From NCBI GenBank assembly GCA_963971425.1, contig OZ020526.1:3871976-3935975 (forward strand): a DNA stretch of 64,000 nucleotides. Direction: 5' to 3'. The position numbers were made by a program, and so were the translations under genes. This DNA is from Bryoerythrophyllum caledonicum (Eukaryota; Streptophyta; Bryopsida; Pottiales; Pottiaceae). Below the pieces are notes generated by a model. It did not search any database. It was not told where the DNA came from and saw nothing but the letters and a program-made list of their open reading frames with translations. This document shows positions 11,882 to 22,722 of this stretch, one piece after another. Each line of letters opens with the position of its first letter. The stretch's first letter is position 1.

Positions 11882-12832
11882 TTAACCCCTAAGGTACCGT
11901 GATAGTTTTACACCAAAAACACATCAAAATTGTGGGATTCTAGTGCAATGAACAATGAAGGAAACAAAAACTTTGATCTCTGGTTATGACCATAGGATCT
12001 CAATTAAGACTTATTTAGTAATATACTCACAAAATTTCATAAACTTTGACCGCACGGATTGAAATATTATAGAGTTTGAAGTCAAGCACATGGTTCATTT
12101 TCTTCCTTGCTTGGAGTGGATCAGCAGACTTTGACTTCGCTTGGTGTCAAATTTTTGCACTACACAAGGTCTAAATCTATTACCATCTTGTTAAGCATGA
12201 TGTTAGTTCCTTACACACCAATTTTTAGAGGTAGAGGACGGGTGTAGCATATTCAAAACAACTGTGCAAAGAGTGGAGGTTCAAAATTTGTTAGTTCACA
12301 CTTTAATTTTTTGTGAACTTAATATGTTTTAGATTGATAACCCGAATGGTCAATAAGAAGGTATACACCACATTTGTTGTGGAAAAAATAAAAAGTGAAA
12401 AATATAAAGATATCTAGGTTTTATGTAGAAAAGAAGAAGTTTTTTTGGTACCTTGCCCAACAATGAGTGACAATGTGTGAAAATGTTTGACTTGGCTTGG
12501 TATGCTATTTTTCACTAAAGACAAGATCTTTTTTTTGAAATTATGAAGGGAAATAATATTACTTGCAAGTACTGAAAATCTCACATTCAATAGAGTGTCC
12601 TAGCAAAAGTTTTTGGAGGTGCCCGAGGTGCCCGCTCTCCCCATTTGAAATTGAAAATCCTATAACTTTTTCATCAAATGTCCAATTTAGGAAAAAATTG
12701 TTTTTCCACTAAGGTCTTGGTAATGCCTTAGCATAGTAAAAATTTCAAAGAGGAATGTTGGAAATTGACACCATAGGAACTTGGCCGAACTTTCAAAAAG
12801 CCCATTTTGACACTTGGTCCTTTCGGGGTTAA
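11882..12832 (+). mobile_element. TTAA-flanked MITE M4 (piggyBac-like) with empty-site control
   Basis: A 951-bp unit with ends TTAACCCCTAAGGTACC and GGTCCTTTCGGGGTTAA. It is closest to M6 (21742-22691), which is inverted relative to it. The flanks join as GTGG-TTAA-ACCCC. The uninterrupted paralogous arm at 15.7-15.9 kb reads GTTGG-TCAA-ACCC at this point, so a single tetranucleotide was duplicated on insertion. That is direct support for TTAA-specific, piggyBac-like transposition. Confidence 0.85.
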
Positions 12833-12985
12833 ACCCCAGCGGGCTCGCTTACAAACCCTCCTTTCCTCCCGGCATATGCCCTAGCCCGTGCACTCCTCTC
12901 GTCCACCTATGTACGCCTCGGCCTGTCATGACACATTTCTCTACGAAATGCCCGTGATGGGTATTACCTCTTGTGAAGTAATACT
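12833..12985. repeat. Inner part of left arm of the interrupted inverted repeat
   Basis: The sequence from CAAACCCTCC through GGCATATGCCC and TCATGACACATTTCTCTAC is repeated in reverse complement at about 15660-15815. Together with 11788-11881 it makes one arm of about 250 bp. The other arm is intact, and the two arms enclose about 2.7 kb. Confidence 0.72.
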
Positions 12986-13239
12986 TGATAGAACCCCCAA
13001 AAAAGCAAAAGCAGAAACTTTTTATATTATTATGAAGTCATTAACATTGATATTATGTATACCATTTACACATCAAAAATGAAAGACACACAAACTTTCT
13101 AAAATGGTACTGACATTAAATCCAAGCATGTTTCACATGAACAATGAGTATAAGTTTAATATCCATGAGTATCACATCATGGTTCACATCACATCGTTCA
13201 CCAAAATGAAAACAATATCCAAATGAGTATTCAACACAC
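12986..13239. other. No gene seen inside the inverted-repeat element
   Basis: AT-rich DNA with no supported open frame or known motif. It lies between the left inverted-repeat arm and the LINE stub. Confidence 0.4.
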
Positions 13240-13252
13240 AAATTAGAAGACA

Positions 13253-13891
13253 AGAAGAAGAAGAAGAACGTCAGTCTCCGAAGGGGCCGGCATGAATAAA
13301 GTGTTTGTTCGTTCCACCACTTAGACCATGTCCACCAGACAAGGAATAAGTAGCATCGAACTACTACCCCCTCTCAAGGATAGACACTATGTGACAAGTA
13401 ACCAAAAGACACAAGTGACCAAAGTACCCAGGTAACCATCACTATTTAAAAGTATCAAAAGGGGAAGGGGAGAGGGAAGAAAAGAAGAGGGGAGAAAAAA
13501 TAGGAGGATAACATTGGGGGAGTGTGTTTTCAATGTGGAAGGTTTTTGAAGTTTTAAGGAAAAGTAAGTAATGGGTAATGCTATGGAGGGTTTTGTGTGT
13601 CGCGAAGGGCTTGGTTGTTTTCAATTTTGCGTTTGTGTTGAAGGATGGACATGGCATGTTGAATGGCAATGGTGTTAATGTTATTGATAGTGTATGAAAT
13701 TATTTCGATGGAGATTTTAAAGGTATCTTCAAGGATTTTGATAGATGGGATAAAGGTGGTGGCACGGGCGCCGGTTGTGATTACAATAAGAAGGTCCACT
13801 TTCCATCCCAGGGCTATGATGTCATCGATAAGGGGTCGGTATTTATTCATTTTGTTTTCAATTGTTTCAGGGGAGAATCTATCATTACAAT
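13253..13891 (-). mobile_element. LINE copy B, 3' stub with target duplication
   Basis: A 639-bp, 5'-truncated copy of the same LINE family. It encodes the C-terminal end of ORF2 (ALGWKVDLLIVIT, ARATTFIPS, NTIAIQHAM) and the 3' untranslated region. On the minus strand it ends in (TTC)n. It is flanked by a 13-bp duplication, AAATTAGAAGACA, at 13240-13252 and 13892-13904. This fixes the 3' terminus of the family and shows target-primed insertion. It inserted inside the larger inverted-repeat element. Confidence 0.92.
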
Positions 13892-13904
13892 AAATTAGAA
13901 GACA

Positions 13905-15655
13905 CTCATAACAAAAAAGAACCAAACAATACAAAGTAGAAACTCTACTTGGTCTACTCTTCATCTTTATCATGTCTTTGTTCTTCTTGTTTTTGTTTTT
14001 GTTCTTGTTCATTACATTCCTCGTTGAGATCTAAGCGGCGCTCATCCGCGTAGACGGAGCATGTTATTTCCATGCGGTCCATAGAAAGAATGTTCTTTAT
14101 GTGGAAGACATTCTTCTTGACCTCCAAATAGAGTTCAACGAATTTTGCCTTCCCCTCTTTGTGTCAACATTGCAAATTTTTTTATGTCAATAGCATACAT
14201 AAGCCTTAAAATACATAATAAATAAATAGATTAAATAACATTACAAGTTACAAACTTCATAAGAAATTAAAGTAATTGAAATTACATGGCTTGAATAGCC
14301 CGTTGAGGGTGCCAGGTACCAAGCGTTCCATATATTTGACTCAAAGTTTCAAATTCTTGTTCTAGTCCTTCTTTTGGTTGAAAATGCGGTGAAGATCCAT
14401 CAATTGCGCAATCTCCAACCCGTCCGCACAAAGGCCCAACTTCAACTCCATAACCGCGTTGACAAAATCGGAATGGCGCGGTAGTGCGTCCAGGCATGCC
14501 GCATCCAATTCTCCTACTCTTTTCTTCTTTGTTCCGAGGTGAGCGGCATACTTCTTTTCCATTGCAATAACAATGCAAGGTTTTTCCCACGCATTATGGT
14601 CAACGGTGGCTGCCATCTCTACCCGTGTCCATAACACCTTCGTCCACACTTGGAGTTTTTTCCAAAACTCCTTCTGTTGTCTGTTGAACGGCTTTGTTAA
14701 AATTCTTGCATTCGTATGGCCAAGTGTTTGATGTTGCGAAGTTGTTTTGCCTTCCGTAGACAACCAAGCATTTGTGTTGTGAGCTCCATGCGATGGCGAT
14801 GACGAAGATGATTATTCAAGTGTCACTGTTTCTTCCATGGACCCAAGCTCCAATTCTCAACCTCGCAATGTCATGGCTTCTTCGCACGAGGGACTTCCTT
14901 GTAGTCTTGGTCGAGAATGACAAGTGGTAAGCCGGATAATTCCATCTCGTGGAATGGAAAAAACTACACATAAGCAAGAATGTGTATCTTACATCTTCAA
15001 ATCTCTCTAAGCATTACAAGACCTAATCACAACACTAAGAAGAATGAAAGAGAGTATTCTAAAACACCAATACCTGTCATGATATTAAAACACACCAAAT
15101 ACAATATAAATGTAATGGAAAAATTGAAGCGACACTTGCTAGGACCCCCAAAAAAACACCTAATATGTCGCAATAATATAAAACCCATCAAGAGTTAATA
15201 AACATCTAAAACATCACTAAATAAAGGAAAAAAATTAGGCAATATCCCTCACGTCCTACAAATGGGCACATAATATGTCTCAGGAAAAGTCTGTGGCAAC
15301 ATACCTATACCCGTCACAACGTAAATTAGGACGCTAAATATGTCACAACTAATGGTTGTGACAAGTCTACAATACCCATCATGATTCTCAATAACGGGTC
15401 ACTAACTTGGAATCCATCACTATTTCCTCACTTTCTCACAACAAAATTCACTTACAATGTGCTACACCATGTATTGTAGAACAATTACAAAGCTCTTATG
15501 ACTAACTAAATCGGTAAAGAAAGATAAAAACCACTACTCTTGTAAAACTCCAATATCTGAAAACCACAATATCTGCAAAATAAAGTCACTTACATTGCAT
15601 GCCTCCCTCAAGCATACCTAAATATAGCTCCTATCCCCCATTGCAATACCCACCT
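13905..15655. other. Interior of the inverted-repeat element; unrecognised frame fragment
   Basis: On the minus strand, 14362-14763 is open for 133 residues with the phrases TKPFNRQQKEFWKKLQVW and EMAATVDHNAWEKP. Its codon starts are non-ATG and I do not recognise it; it may be part of a transposon gene. From 15240 to 15420 phrases such as CGTCACAA and TATGTCACAA recur, which is common in subterminal regions of plant CACTA-like elements, but I could not find CACTA termini. Confidence 0.35.
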
Positions 15656-15925
15656 ACAATTCCTATCTCCCATTCACGGGAGGCAATTCCCATCATGGGC
15701 ATTTTGTAGAGAAATGTGTCATGACGGGCCGGGGCGTACATAGGCGGGCGAGAGGTGCGCACGGGCCAGGGCATATGCCGGGAGAGGAGGGTTTGTGTGT
15801 CAACCGACTCGGGTTTGACCAACTAGCCGGTTGGAGGGATGATACCTCTAAAGCTGCAACTAACCCCTTCATTCTAGAAGGGGGAACGAGGGGGTCAGTT
15901 TGCCCTGGGCTTGTCTGGGAAGCCT
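15656..15925. repeat. Intact right arm of the inverted repeat
   Basis: The reverse complement of 12833-12985 followed by 11788-11881. It carries the empty site TCAA where MITE M4 sits in the left arm. The outer end reads GGTCAGTTTGCCCTGGGC. Confidence 0.75.
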
Positions 15926-18400
15926 ATTGTACCACAAATCTGTAATTCCCAGTGTGATCAGAGTTGCTTTGTATGTTTGGTGAAATGTATTGTACAGTCA
16001 GTTCCCTTTACAAGGGCATATTTTACAACAACATTTCAACTTTTAAACGTCATTCGGGAACAATATGTACATTAAGGTATTTTAGATTGTTGAATTCAAA
16101 GAAATGGATAAAATTTTAGCAAGACTTACACCTTTGGATTGAAGATTCTTCAACTAACATCTTTCATTTGGAGGTCATTTCAATAGCTGAACCTTATCAT
16201 GTTCAAATACAACAACATACATGTAGAATATTGTGACCACCAATGGCACTTTCTGACGTTTAAGGGTTATTATGATAGTCGGTTTGGGTCTCTAATAAAT
16301 ATTGCTTTCTACACCAACAATTTGCTGATAACAACATCCATCAAGCCGAAAGTCACCCCTCATGACATTCATGCATGTAACAACCATAATCATCTTTGTC
16401 CACTATAACAAGGGCTCCAAACATGAGCCAGAAATTTTGGTAGGACAAACTGGGGTTGTTGTAAAGGGAACTTACTGTATCTACATTGAACATTGATTGT
16501 CAACAAATACCTAGCCAAAGCCCACCTGTTCACATTAAGATATTCTTGAGGATTTTAACCCCTACAGACTAAAAGTCCTAAGATGGTCTTTTGCAAATCT
16601 CCGCCACATTCCTATGGTTGCTATAGAGTTATTTGTAAAGGGAACCGGTCTTTTGTCCTCCTTTTTTCATGGAAATGAAAATCTAACCTATGTTTGAGTG
16701 TAGGGGCAAGTAATCATGTGAAATAAATTTTGGATTTAGGGTTTTATGGAGGTGTCAGTTACCACATATGGCACAAATCTCCCAGAAACAAACAAGAACA
16801 ATGTTGAACAGTGTTGGATGATTGGACTAGTGTGGTATGCATATTCAGCAAAGTCGCTGACATGGCTAATTGAACAAGTTTGGCGCATACAAATGCAGAA
16901 TGTTGCTGACATGGCTGACTTGAACAGTGTGTACCATGTGACAACACTCGGCGCTCAATAAAAGCCAGGCTCAAATTGGAGTTTGGGAATTATGGGGCTC
17001 AAAAATTAATCTCTCCAATGTTCTATTCAAGGTCTATAGTAAAACCCTGCCTGTGGACTTTGCGACCCTGGCTTTTCCATTTTTCATATCAGAAACTGAG
17101 GATTTGGAGTACTTTGCGGATAATTCTAATTTATGTTTCCAATTCCTTCAATATTGTTCAAAGATGCAATGAGATTAGAGCTACGTGGAAATTATGTTTT
17201 ATTCTTTTTGGACATAAGAAAAAGTTATGATATTTTAACAAAAGAATCGTTGAGGGAGGTATTTTGAGCAACTTTAAAAACTTTTGAAACATCACGCTAT
17301 TAAATATGAGATTTCTTATACAAGTAATAATATTATTTTATTTGAGATTGTAACAAATAATACTCTTCTATAATGTAAAACTTTCATTCCACAATGAGTG
17401 AAGATTTCATACATTTTTCAGACAAGAAGCATAAAATGAATTTCATTTCATCATGGTCTTCATTTTTTTCTCATAGAATTTCATAGCTTCAAGAAAGGGG
17501 GCATCATTTGGATTTTCAGTTTACAAGAATGACTTGATTAGAAATCAACATGTGGTTTAGTGATTTTCAAACTTCTATTCATTGCATAATCTCTTACATA
17601 TGGTACACTTCTCCAATATATTTGAAAATTGGCACACAAGGCAGTAGTGTCACAAACATGTACTTTTTTATTTTCACTTTTTAAGCAATTCTGCAGTTTT
17701 ATTCATGAAAAATAGTTTTATAAATTAGCACTTAATACCTTTTTATTTAATACCTTTTTATGTAAGCATCAAATTAGTTCACTTCTCTGATGTTATATGC
17801 CTTTGAATGTCTAAACCTCAAGGCTATCATTGTGTTTTAAGATCACCTGGCTTAGGTTCATTGTAGTGCTTGACAGGGTGTCAGAAAGTGTGCAAATTAC
17901 ACATGATGAATGCAGGCATTTCATCAACTCCACAACAAAAACCATTATGAATGTCAAGCAACATAGCATTGACATGTCTTGGGAAGGTATTAAAACCAAA
18001 AATTGTAGTTACACTGTTCCCAAAAAATGATATAAGCTAACTATGTACACCAACCTGTAATGGACATACCACACATTTCCTGCCAAAGAACTAGAATCCT
18101 TGCAACCTAGAAGCGACTGCTAATCCTCATGTCCATGAACCTCTCGAGGACAGCAAACATCACATTGGTTCTAAAGCCTGCACTAATCAAGAACCTTTAA
18201 GGTATAGAGGAGCTTCCAAATGCATACCTCTTTGATTAACAAGCCATTCCACTACATGCCGATTACCATACCCATCATGCTGGGTAATTCAATGGTTGTA
18301 GTCTTCATCCTCCACACATAAAGCCCTGGAAGGGAAATAAAACATGACAGCTAACTTGCACATGAAAGGATAAAACTAAAGCAGCCTGCAATCATGAGAA
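15926..18400. other. No gene seen; AT-rich DNA
   Basis: I find no supported gene. At 16556 the phrase TTAACCCCTACAGACTAAAAG resembles one MITE end but no partner end follows, so it may be a worn remnant. The stretch from 17230 to 18060 is AT-rich with short frames only. The part from 18060 to 18400 could hold the 3' untranslated region of the B-box gene. Confidence 0.45.
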
Positions 18401-18419
18401 TGATATGGCTCTCACGTGT

Positions 18420-19945
18420 TCAACATCGTAGGAGTGCTAGCAAATGGATCTCCGTCATTGCCAATCTTCTTGTAGACACACCGGAGCACACTGCAACTTC
18501 GCTTACTTTCGGGACTGTGATTTGGGCTTCATCTAATCCAGCGGCCAAACGCAGGCAAGCTGCAAGAGTGACGCGCACACCGGAGTTTGAAAGCACAGCC
18601 GGTGCCAGAGCCCGGGACACCTTGCGGTACATCCGCAGCGCGAGAGGGACGGTCCCAGGGCTGCTCAGATGCAAGTCCCAATGCCACTTCGCCAGCATTC
18701 TCATCAACCTTGCAGTGGATGGAAGTGCCGCCATTTGCTGATGCCGAGAGAGAGATGGCCTTATTATCTGTGTCCTATCATCCATTCGCAGGCGCTTGGC
18801 AGAGGATAGAAGGTGACTACTGAAGGCTCTGTTGTGCTCTTGACTGGCATGAACGCTGACTCTTTGAGTAGTACTACTCGGCGACGAGGAGGCAGTGCTG
18901 TCACAATCACACTGCAAAGGCAAACAAAAGACGTTGTGAACAGGCACGTTGGCTGTCGCCGCATGTGAACCATTACTACCAAATGCTTAACCTGCCAAAA
19001 AATTCTACGCACATGCTAATCAACAAGAGGCAACAACAACACGTGAGGATTGTGGATCATCCATCAATCATCGCACCACTCCAGATCAAGTACTCTTCTC
19101 GCCCGCAGTAAGACTAACATGGCGCGAACTAAGTTGCCATCTGCTGCCCTCGACTACGACCACCTCTAGAGCCTCATGCGCAGAGAGTCTGATGGAAAAC
19201 GAGAACGTTCGCGTCTACCAAAAGTCGTGGTCATCCTAAGGCAGGAAACAAAGAGAGGGAGAGAGAGAGAGGGAATAATAAGAGAGGAAGTTACCTGTCT
19301 GTGAGCAACGCTTCTGTTGACATCTTCCAACGCTCTCGTCGCAATCTGCTTGCTTTGTGGAACAGACGCGGGTGAGCAGCAATCCAATCTCTTTCTCTTG
19401 AGTGAGATACCTGAGGACACACTCGCTTGAGCGCTCCGGCTATCTGCGGTTATGCCTCCCACGCATTCACTGGTGAGCTGCGACGCGCTCGGGCAGGCCG
19501 CATCGGCGGCGGCGGCAGCGTCCTGATCCTCATGTTGCACCACCTCGCCCAGGCCGAGGCAGCTGTCCGCCTTGCTCGACGAGCACCCCGTCTCATAGCC
19601 CGAGTCCGAGCCCCCCGAGCCTGGGCGACTCATCGACACTCTGTGCGCGTTCACCACGCTCCCGGTGTCCTCCTCGCGGCTCGGGCACTCCCCCTGCGAC
19701 TCCCCGTGCGAGCACTCCGCGCACAACAGTGGTCCCGCGCGCGGCGTCGGCGTCGCCCCCGACGCTTTCCACGCCGTCTGCGCCCCGCACGCCCCGCACA
19801 GCACCGCCCGCGTGTGCCGCGCCACTAAAAAATTCGCGCCGTGCACCTTCGCATCGCACTCCCAGCATATGTGCGCCTCATCCGCCACGCAGTACAACGC
19901 CGCCTCTCCATCACACAACTCACAACCTCTCCTCATCTTCGCCAT
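18420..19945 (-). CDS. B-box zinc-finger protein with cyclin-box-like C-terminus
   Basis: Two exons: 19945-19295 and 18911-18420, joined in phase 0 by a GT-AG intron with a GA-rich donor side. The product is about 380 aa. Residues about 8-50 form a B-box (CELCDGEAALYC, HICWECDAKVHGANF, ARH), which binds two zinc ions. A partial second unit follows (LCGACGAQTAWKASG to LLCAEC). The middle is low-complexity and acidic, with a basic patch SLKRKRLD. The second exon ends with a cyclin-box-like stretch (PLALRMYRKVSRAL, AACLRLAAGLDEAQITVPKV, MTEIHLLALL). B-box proteins are nuclear regulators of light and flowering responses in plants. The start is the first ATG before the B-box. The GC content is well above its surroundings. 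The C-terminus (LLRC then TGA) is uncertain and a further exon is possible. Confidence 0.8.
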
Positions 19946-20700
19946 CCCCTCCTCTCCCTCACACTCACATACTCGACCTCTCCAAAACCTCAAAAAACGC
20001 TCCAACCTCAAACCTCCCGCAAACGAAAACCTCGTCACCTCCAAACAAAGAAAAGACCCGTTAACAATGCCAATGCACTCGCGCTCACCACCACCGATCC
20101 GAGAAGGTGAAAAAAAAACTTCTCGCTCCAACAAACACTTCCAGAACGAAAGACGAGGAGGAAGGTGCTATTTTACGTAAACAATCGACTGATCGACGAC
20201 AAACAGTGGATACTTGAAGGCAAACATGTGGAGAGCAGCGCACGCACGGACGAGAAGTAGCCGACGAGGCGTCGTCAAGCGGGCCGACGGACACGCGACG
20301 GAGGCGGTGCGCGGGGAGCGGCATTCGCGGGCGGGAGGGTGCTTTGTGGCCACGAGAGAGGGTCGGCAAATATCTGGTGGGTCGGCGGGCGCAGGGGAGG
20401 CGCGGGAGAGGTTCGGGGGAGCGCCGGAGCGGGGACCGGGAGATGGGGGCCAATGGGGTGGCGGTATAATATCTGGCCGGGCGTAGAGTGGAGCTTGTGG
20501 ACAAGGCAGCAGAGGCGCACTGGATGGGTAGGAAGCGTCCAGCCGGGGCCTTCACCTGCGCCCTCGTGTCTCCGTGTCGTCACCCCCCCCGGATTTTCTT
20601 ACTACCCATTTCGGAACAACTGTAGTATTTGCCCATGTTGCGCCTTTTTACCATGGCCACTGGTACTGATTCACAGCGATCCCAGAATCAATTTCTGAAA
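19946..20700 (-). promoter_or_regulatory. GC-rich 5' flank of the B-box gene
   Basis: The 750 bp upstream of the B-box start are GC-rich and CpG-rich, unlike the AT-rich surroundings, as expected of an unmethylated gene promoter and 5' leader. Many overlapping frames here are side effects of the base composition. A minus-strand TATTATAC occurs near 20465. No transcription start can be fixed. Confidence 0.45.
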
Positions 20701-21520
20701 ATTAGTAGAAACGCTACAACCGAAGTTGTTAGGTAAGCCATTCAAACACATGATATGTGGAGATACCTAGGACATACCCTACAATATCCGTGGTCTACCT
20801 AGATGATATCCATGATAAACATATGTGATATCCATGGATATCATTTCATAAGGTGGCAAAATATCTATTATGCTAGTCGACATTCTGGCAATATTTCATT
20901 ATTTTTTTCAAATTTTAATTGTATACTATTAGCAGTCCGATTTTCAGCTAGTAATATCCAGTTTGGGAATTGCTGGTACTAAATGATTGATTTTCTTGGA
21001 AACATATAGCTAGTAATTGCATTAGCAAAAAAGTGGTTTTTACTAAGCTTCAAGGGCAAGGATAACGAAATATTTGATTTCAAAAAAGCCTTATATGATT
21101 AAAAAAATAATTAATGGACAAAGGAACAAATTTTTTAAGTTTAAATGATACAAAATTGGGGTAAACTTACTTTACATGTTCTTACTTTATCGTTTTCCAT
21201 ATGGTACCTTTGTGATTATAGCTGATCCCTCTATGAAATCCAAGACACTAATATTGAACTTCAAATAAAGATTTTTTTTTGAAATTTAACTGTCAAATGT
21301 TTGTGAGGAGATAAGTATCCATTGTTGTAGCTCATTATACCTCAAATAAATCATTAAAAATTTCTCCAAAGAGGTTGCTCAGTGAAGAAGAATTATTCAC
21401 ATTTAAAAAATGATGATTAAATGGCCATACGTATTTCTATTTATTTAAAGAAAATTGTTGCACCTAATAAAAATCTCTACATTGATGCGCCATTTTTTTG
21501 CCAAATGGTTCTCATTGTGA
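20701..21520. other. No gene seen; AT-rich DNA
   Basis: AT-rich sequence with GATATCCATG-like phrases repeated near 20805-20845. No open frame or motif is supported. Confidence 0.4.
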
Positions 21521-21522
21521 GC

Positions 21523-22722
21523 CAGGGAGAATTGACACCCTCGCTCGTCCTTACCGGAGGGGTCCACAAGGTGGTAGGGCCTAACCTGGCCCCTATATTT
21601 TTTTATGGGGCCCTCTTTACAGCAAGAGAAGGACCTTGTAGGTGAACAATGGTCATAGGCCCCAAATTTGTCAAAAAAAACTTCCCAAAATAGCCTCTGG
21701 ACCCTCCAAAATAAGAGGGCCAGAAAAATGACCCCATGCACTTAACTCCTAAAGGACCAAGTGTCCAAAACGGGCTTTTTGAAAATTCGGTCAGGTTCCT
21801 ATGCTGTCAATTTCAAACATTCATCTTTGAAATTCTTACCATAGAAGGGCATTACCAAGACCTTAGTGGGAAAACAATTTTTTCCTAAATTGGACATTTG
21901 ATGAAAAAGTTATAGGGTTTTTAATTTCAAATGGGGAGGGCGGGCACCTCGGGCACCTCCAAAAACTTTTGATAGGACACTCCATTGAAAGTGAGATTTT
22001 CAGTACTCGCAAGTAATATTATTTCCCTTCATGTTGTCAAAAAAAAGTTCTTGTCTTTAGTGAAAAATAGCATACCAACCCAAGTCAAACATTTTCACAC
22101 ATTGTCACTCATTGTCGGGCAAGGTACCAAAAAAACTTCTTCTTTTCCACATAAAACCTAGAGATCTTCATATTTTCACTTTTAAATTTCCACAACAATA
22201 TGTAATGTAAACCTTCTTATTAACCATTCGGATAATCAATCAAAAACATATTCAGTTCAAAAAAAATTAAAGTGTGAATTAACAAATTTCGAGCCTCCAT
22301 TCCTTGCACACTTGTTTTGAATATGCTACACCCTGTCTCTACCTCTAAAAATTGGTGTGTTAGGAGCTAACATCATGCTTAACAAGATGGTAATAGATTT
22401 AGACCTTGTCTAGTGAATTTTTTTGACACCAACTGAAGTCAAAGTCTGCTAATCCACTAAACGCAGGGAAGAAAATGAACCATTTGCTTGACTTCAAACA
22501 CTATAATCTTTCAATCCGTGCGGTCAAAGTTTATGAAATTTTGTACAAGTATTACTTAATAAGCCTTTATTGAAATCCTACGGTCAGAACTAAAAATAAA
22601 AGTTTTTGTTACCTTCTTTATTCATTGCACTATAATCCATTAATTTTGAAGTGTTTTTGGTGTATAACTGCCTTGGTACCTTAGGGGTTAAGGACGAGCG
22701 AGGGGTCAATTCTCCCTGGCCC
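21523..22722. repeat. Inverted repeat flanking MITE M6
   Basis: The left arm at 21523-21556 (GCCAGGGAGAATTGACACCC) is mirrored at about 22688-22722 (GGGGTCAATTCTCCCTGGC). The arms enclose about 185 bp of unique DNA plus MITE M6, so M6 inserted into a small foldback element. The terminus resembles the arms at 11.8 and 15.9 kb, which indicates one foldback family. Confidence 0.7.
21742..22691 (-). mobile_element. TTAA-flanked MITE M6 (piggyBac-like)
   Basis: A 950-bp unit with ends TTAACTCCTAAAGGACCA and GGTACCTTAGGGGTTAA. It is the inverted near-twin of M4, sharing termini and subterminal phrases (ACACCAAAAACAC, GGGCTTTTTGAAA). It has no transposase frame. Confidence 0.83.

Noticed and set aside
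13240-15655. CACTA element between the inverted-repeat arms.
   Set aside because: Some CACTA-like phrases occur, but no CACTA termini, 3-bp duplication or transposase is seen.
16556-16580. TTAACCCCTACAGACTAAAAG as a seventh MITE.
   Set aside because: Only one end is visible; no partner terminus within the following 2 kb.
19427-20583. Many long overlapping frames on both strands around the B-box gene.
   Set aside because: They follow from high GC content; only the minus-strand frame has a domain and matching splice phases.
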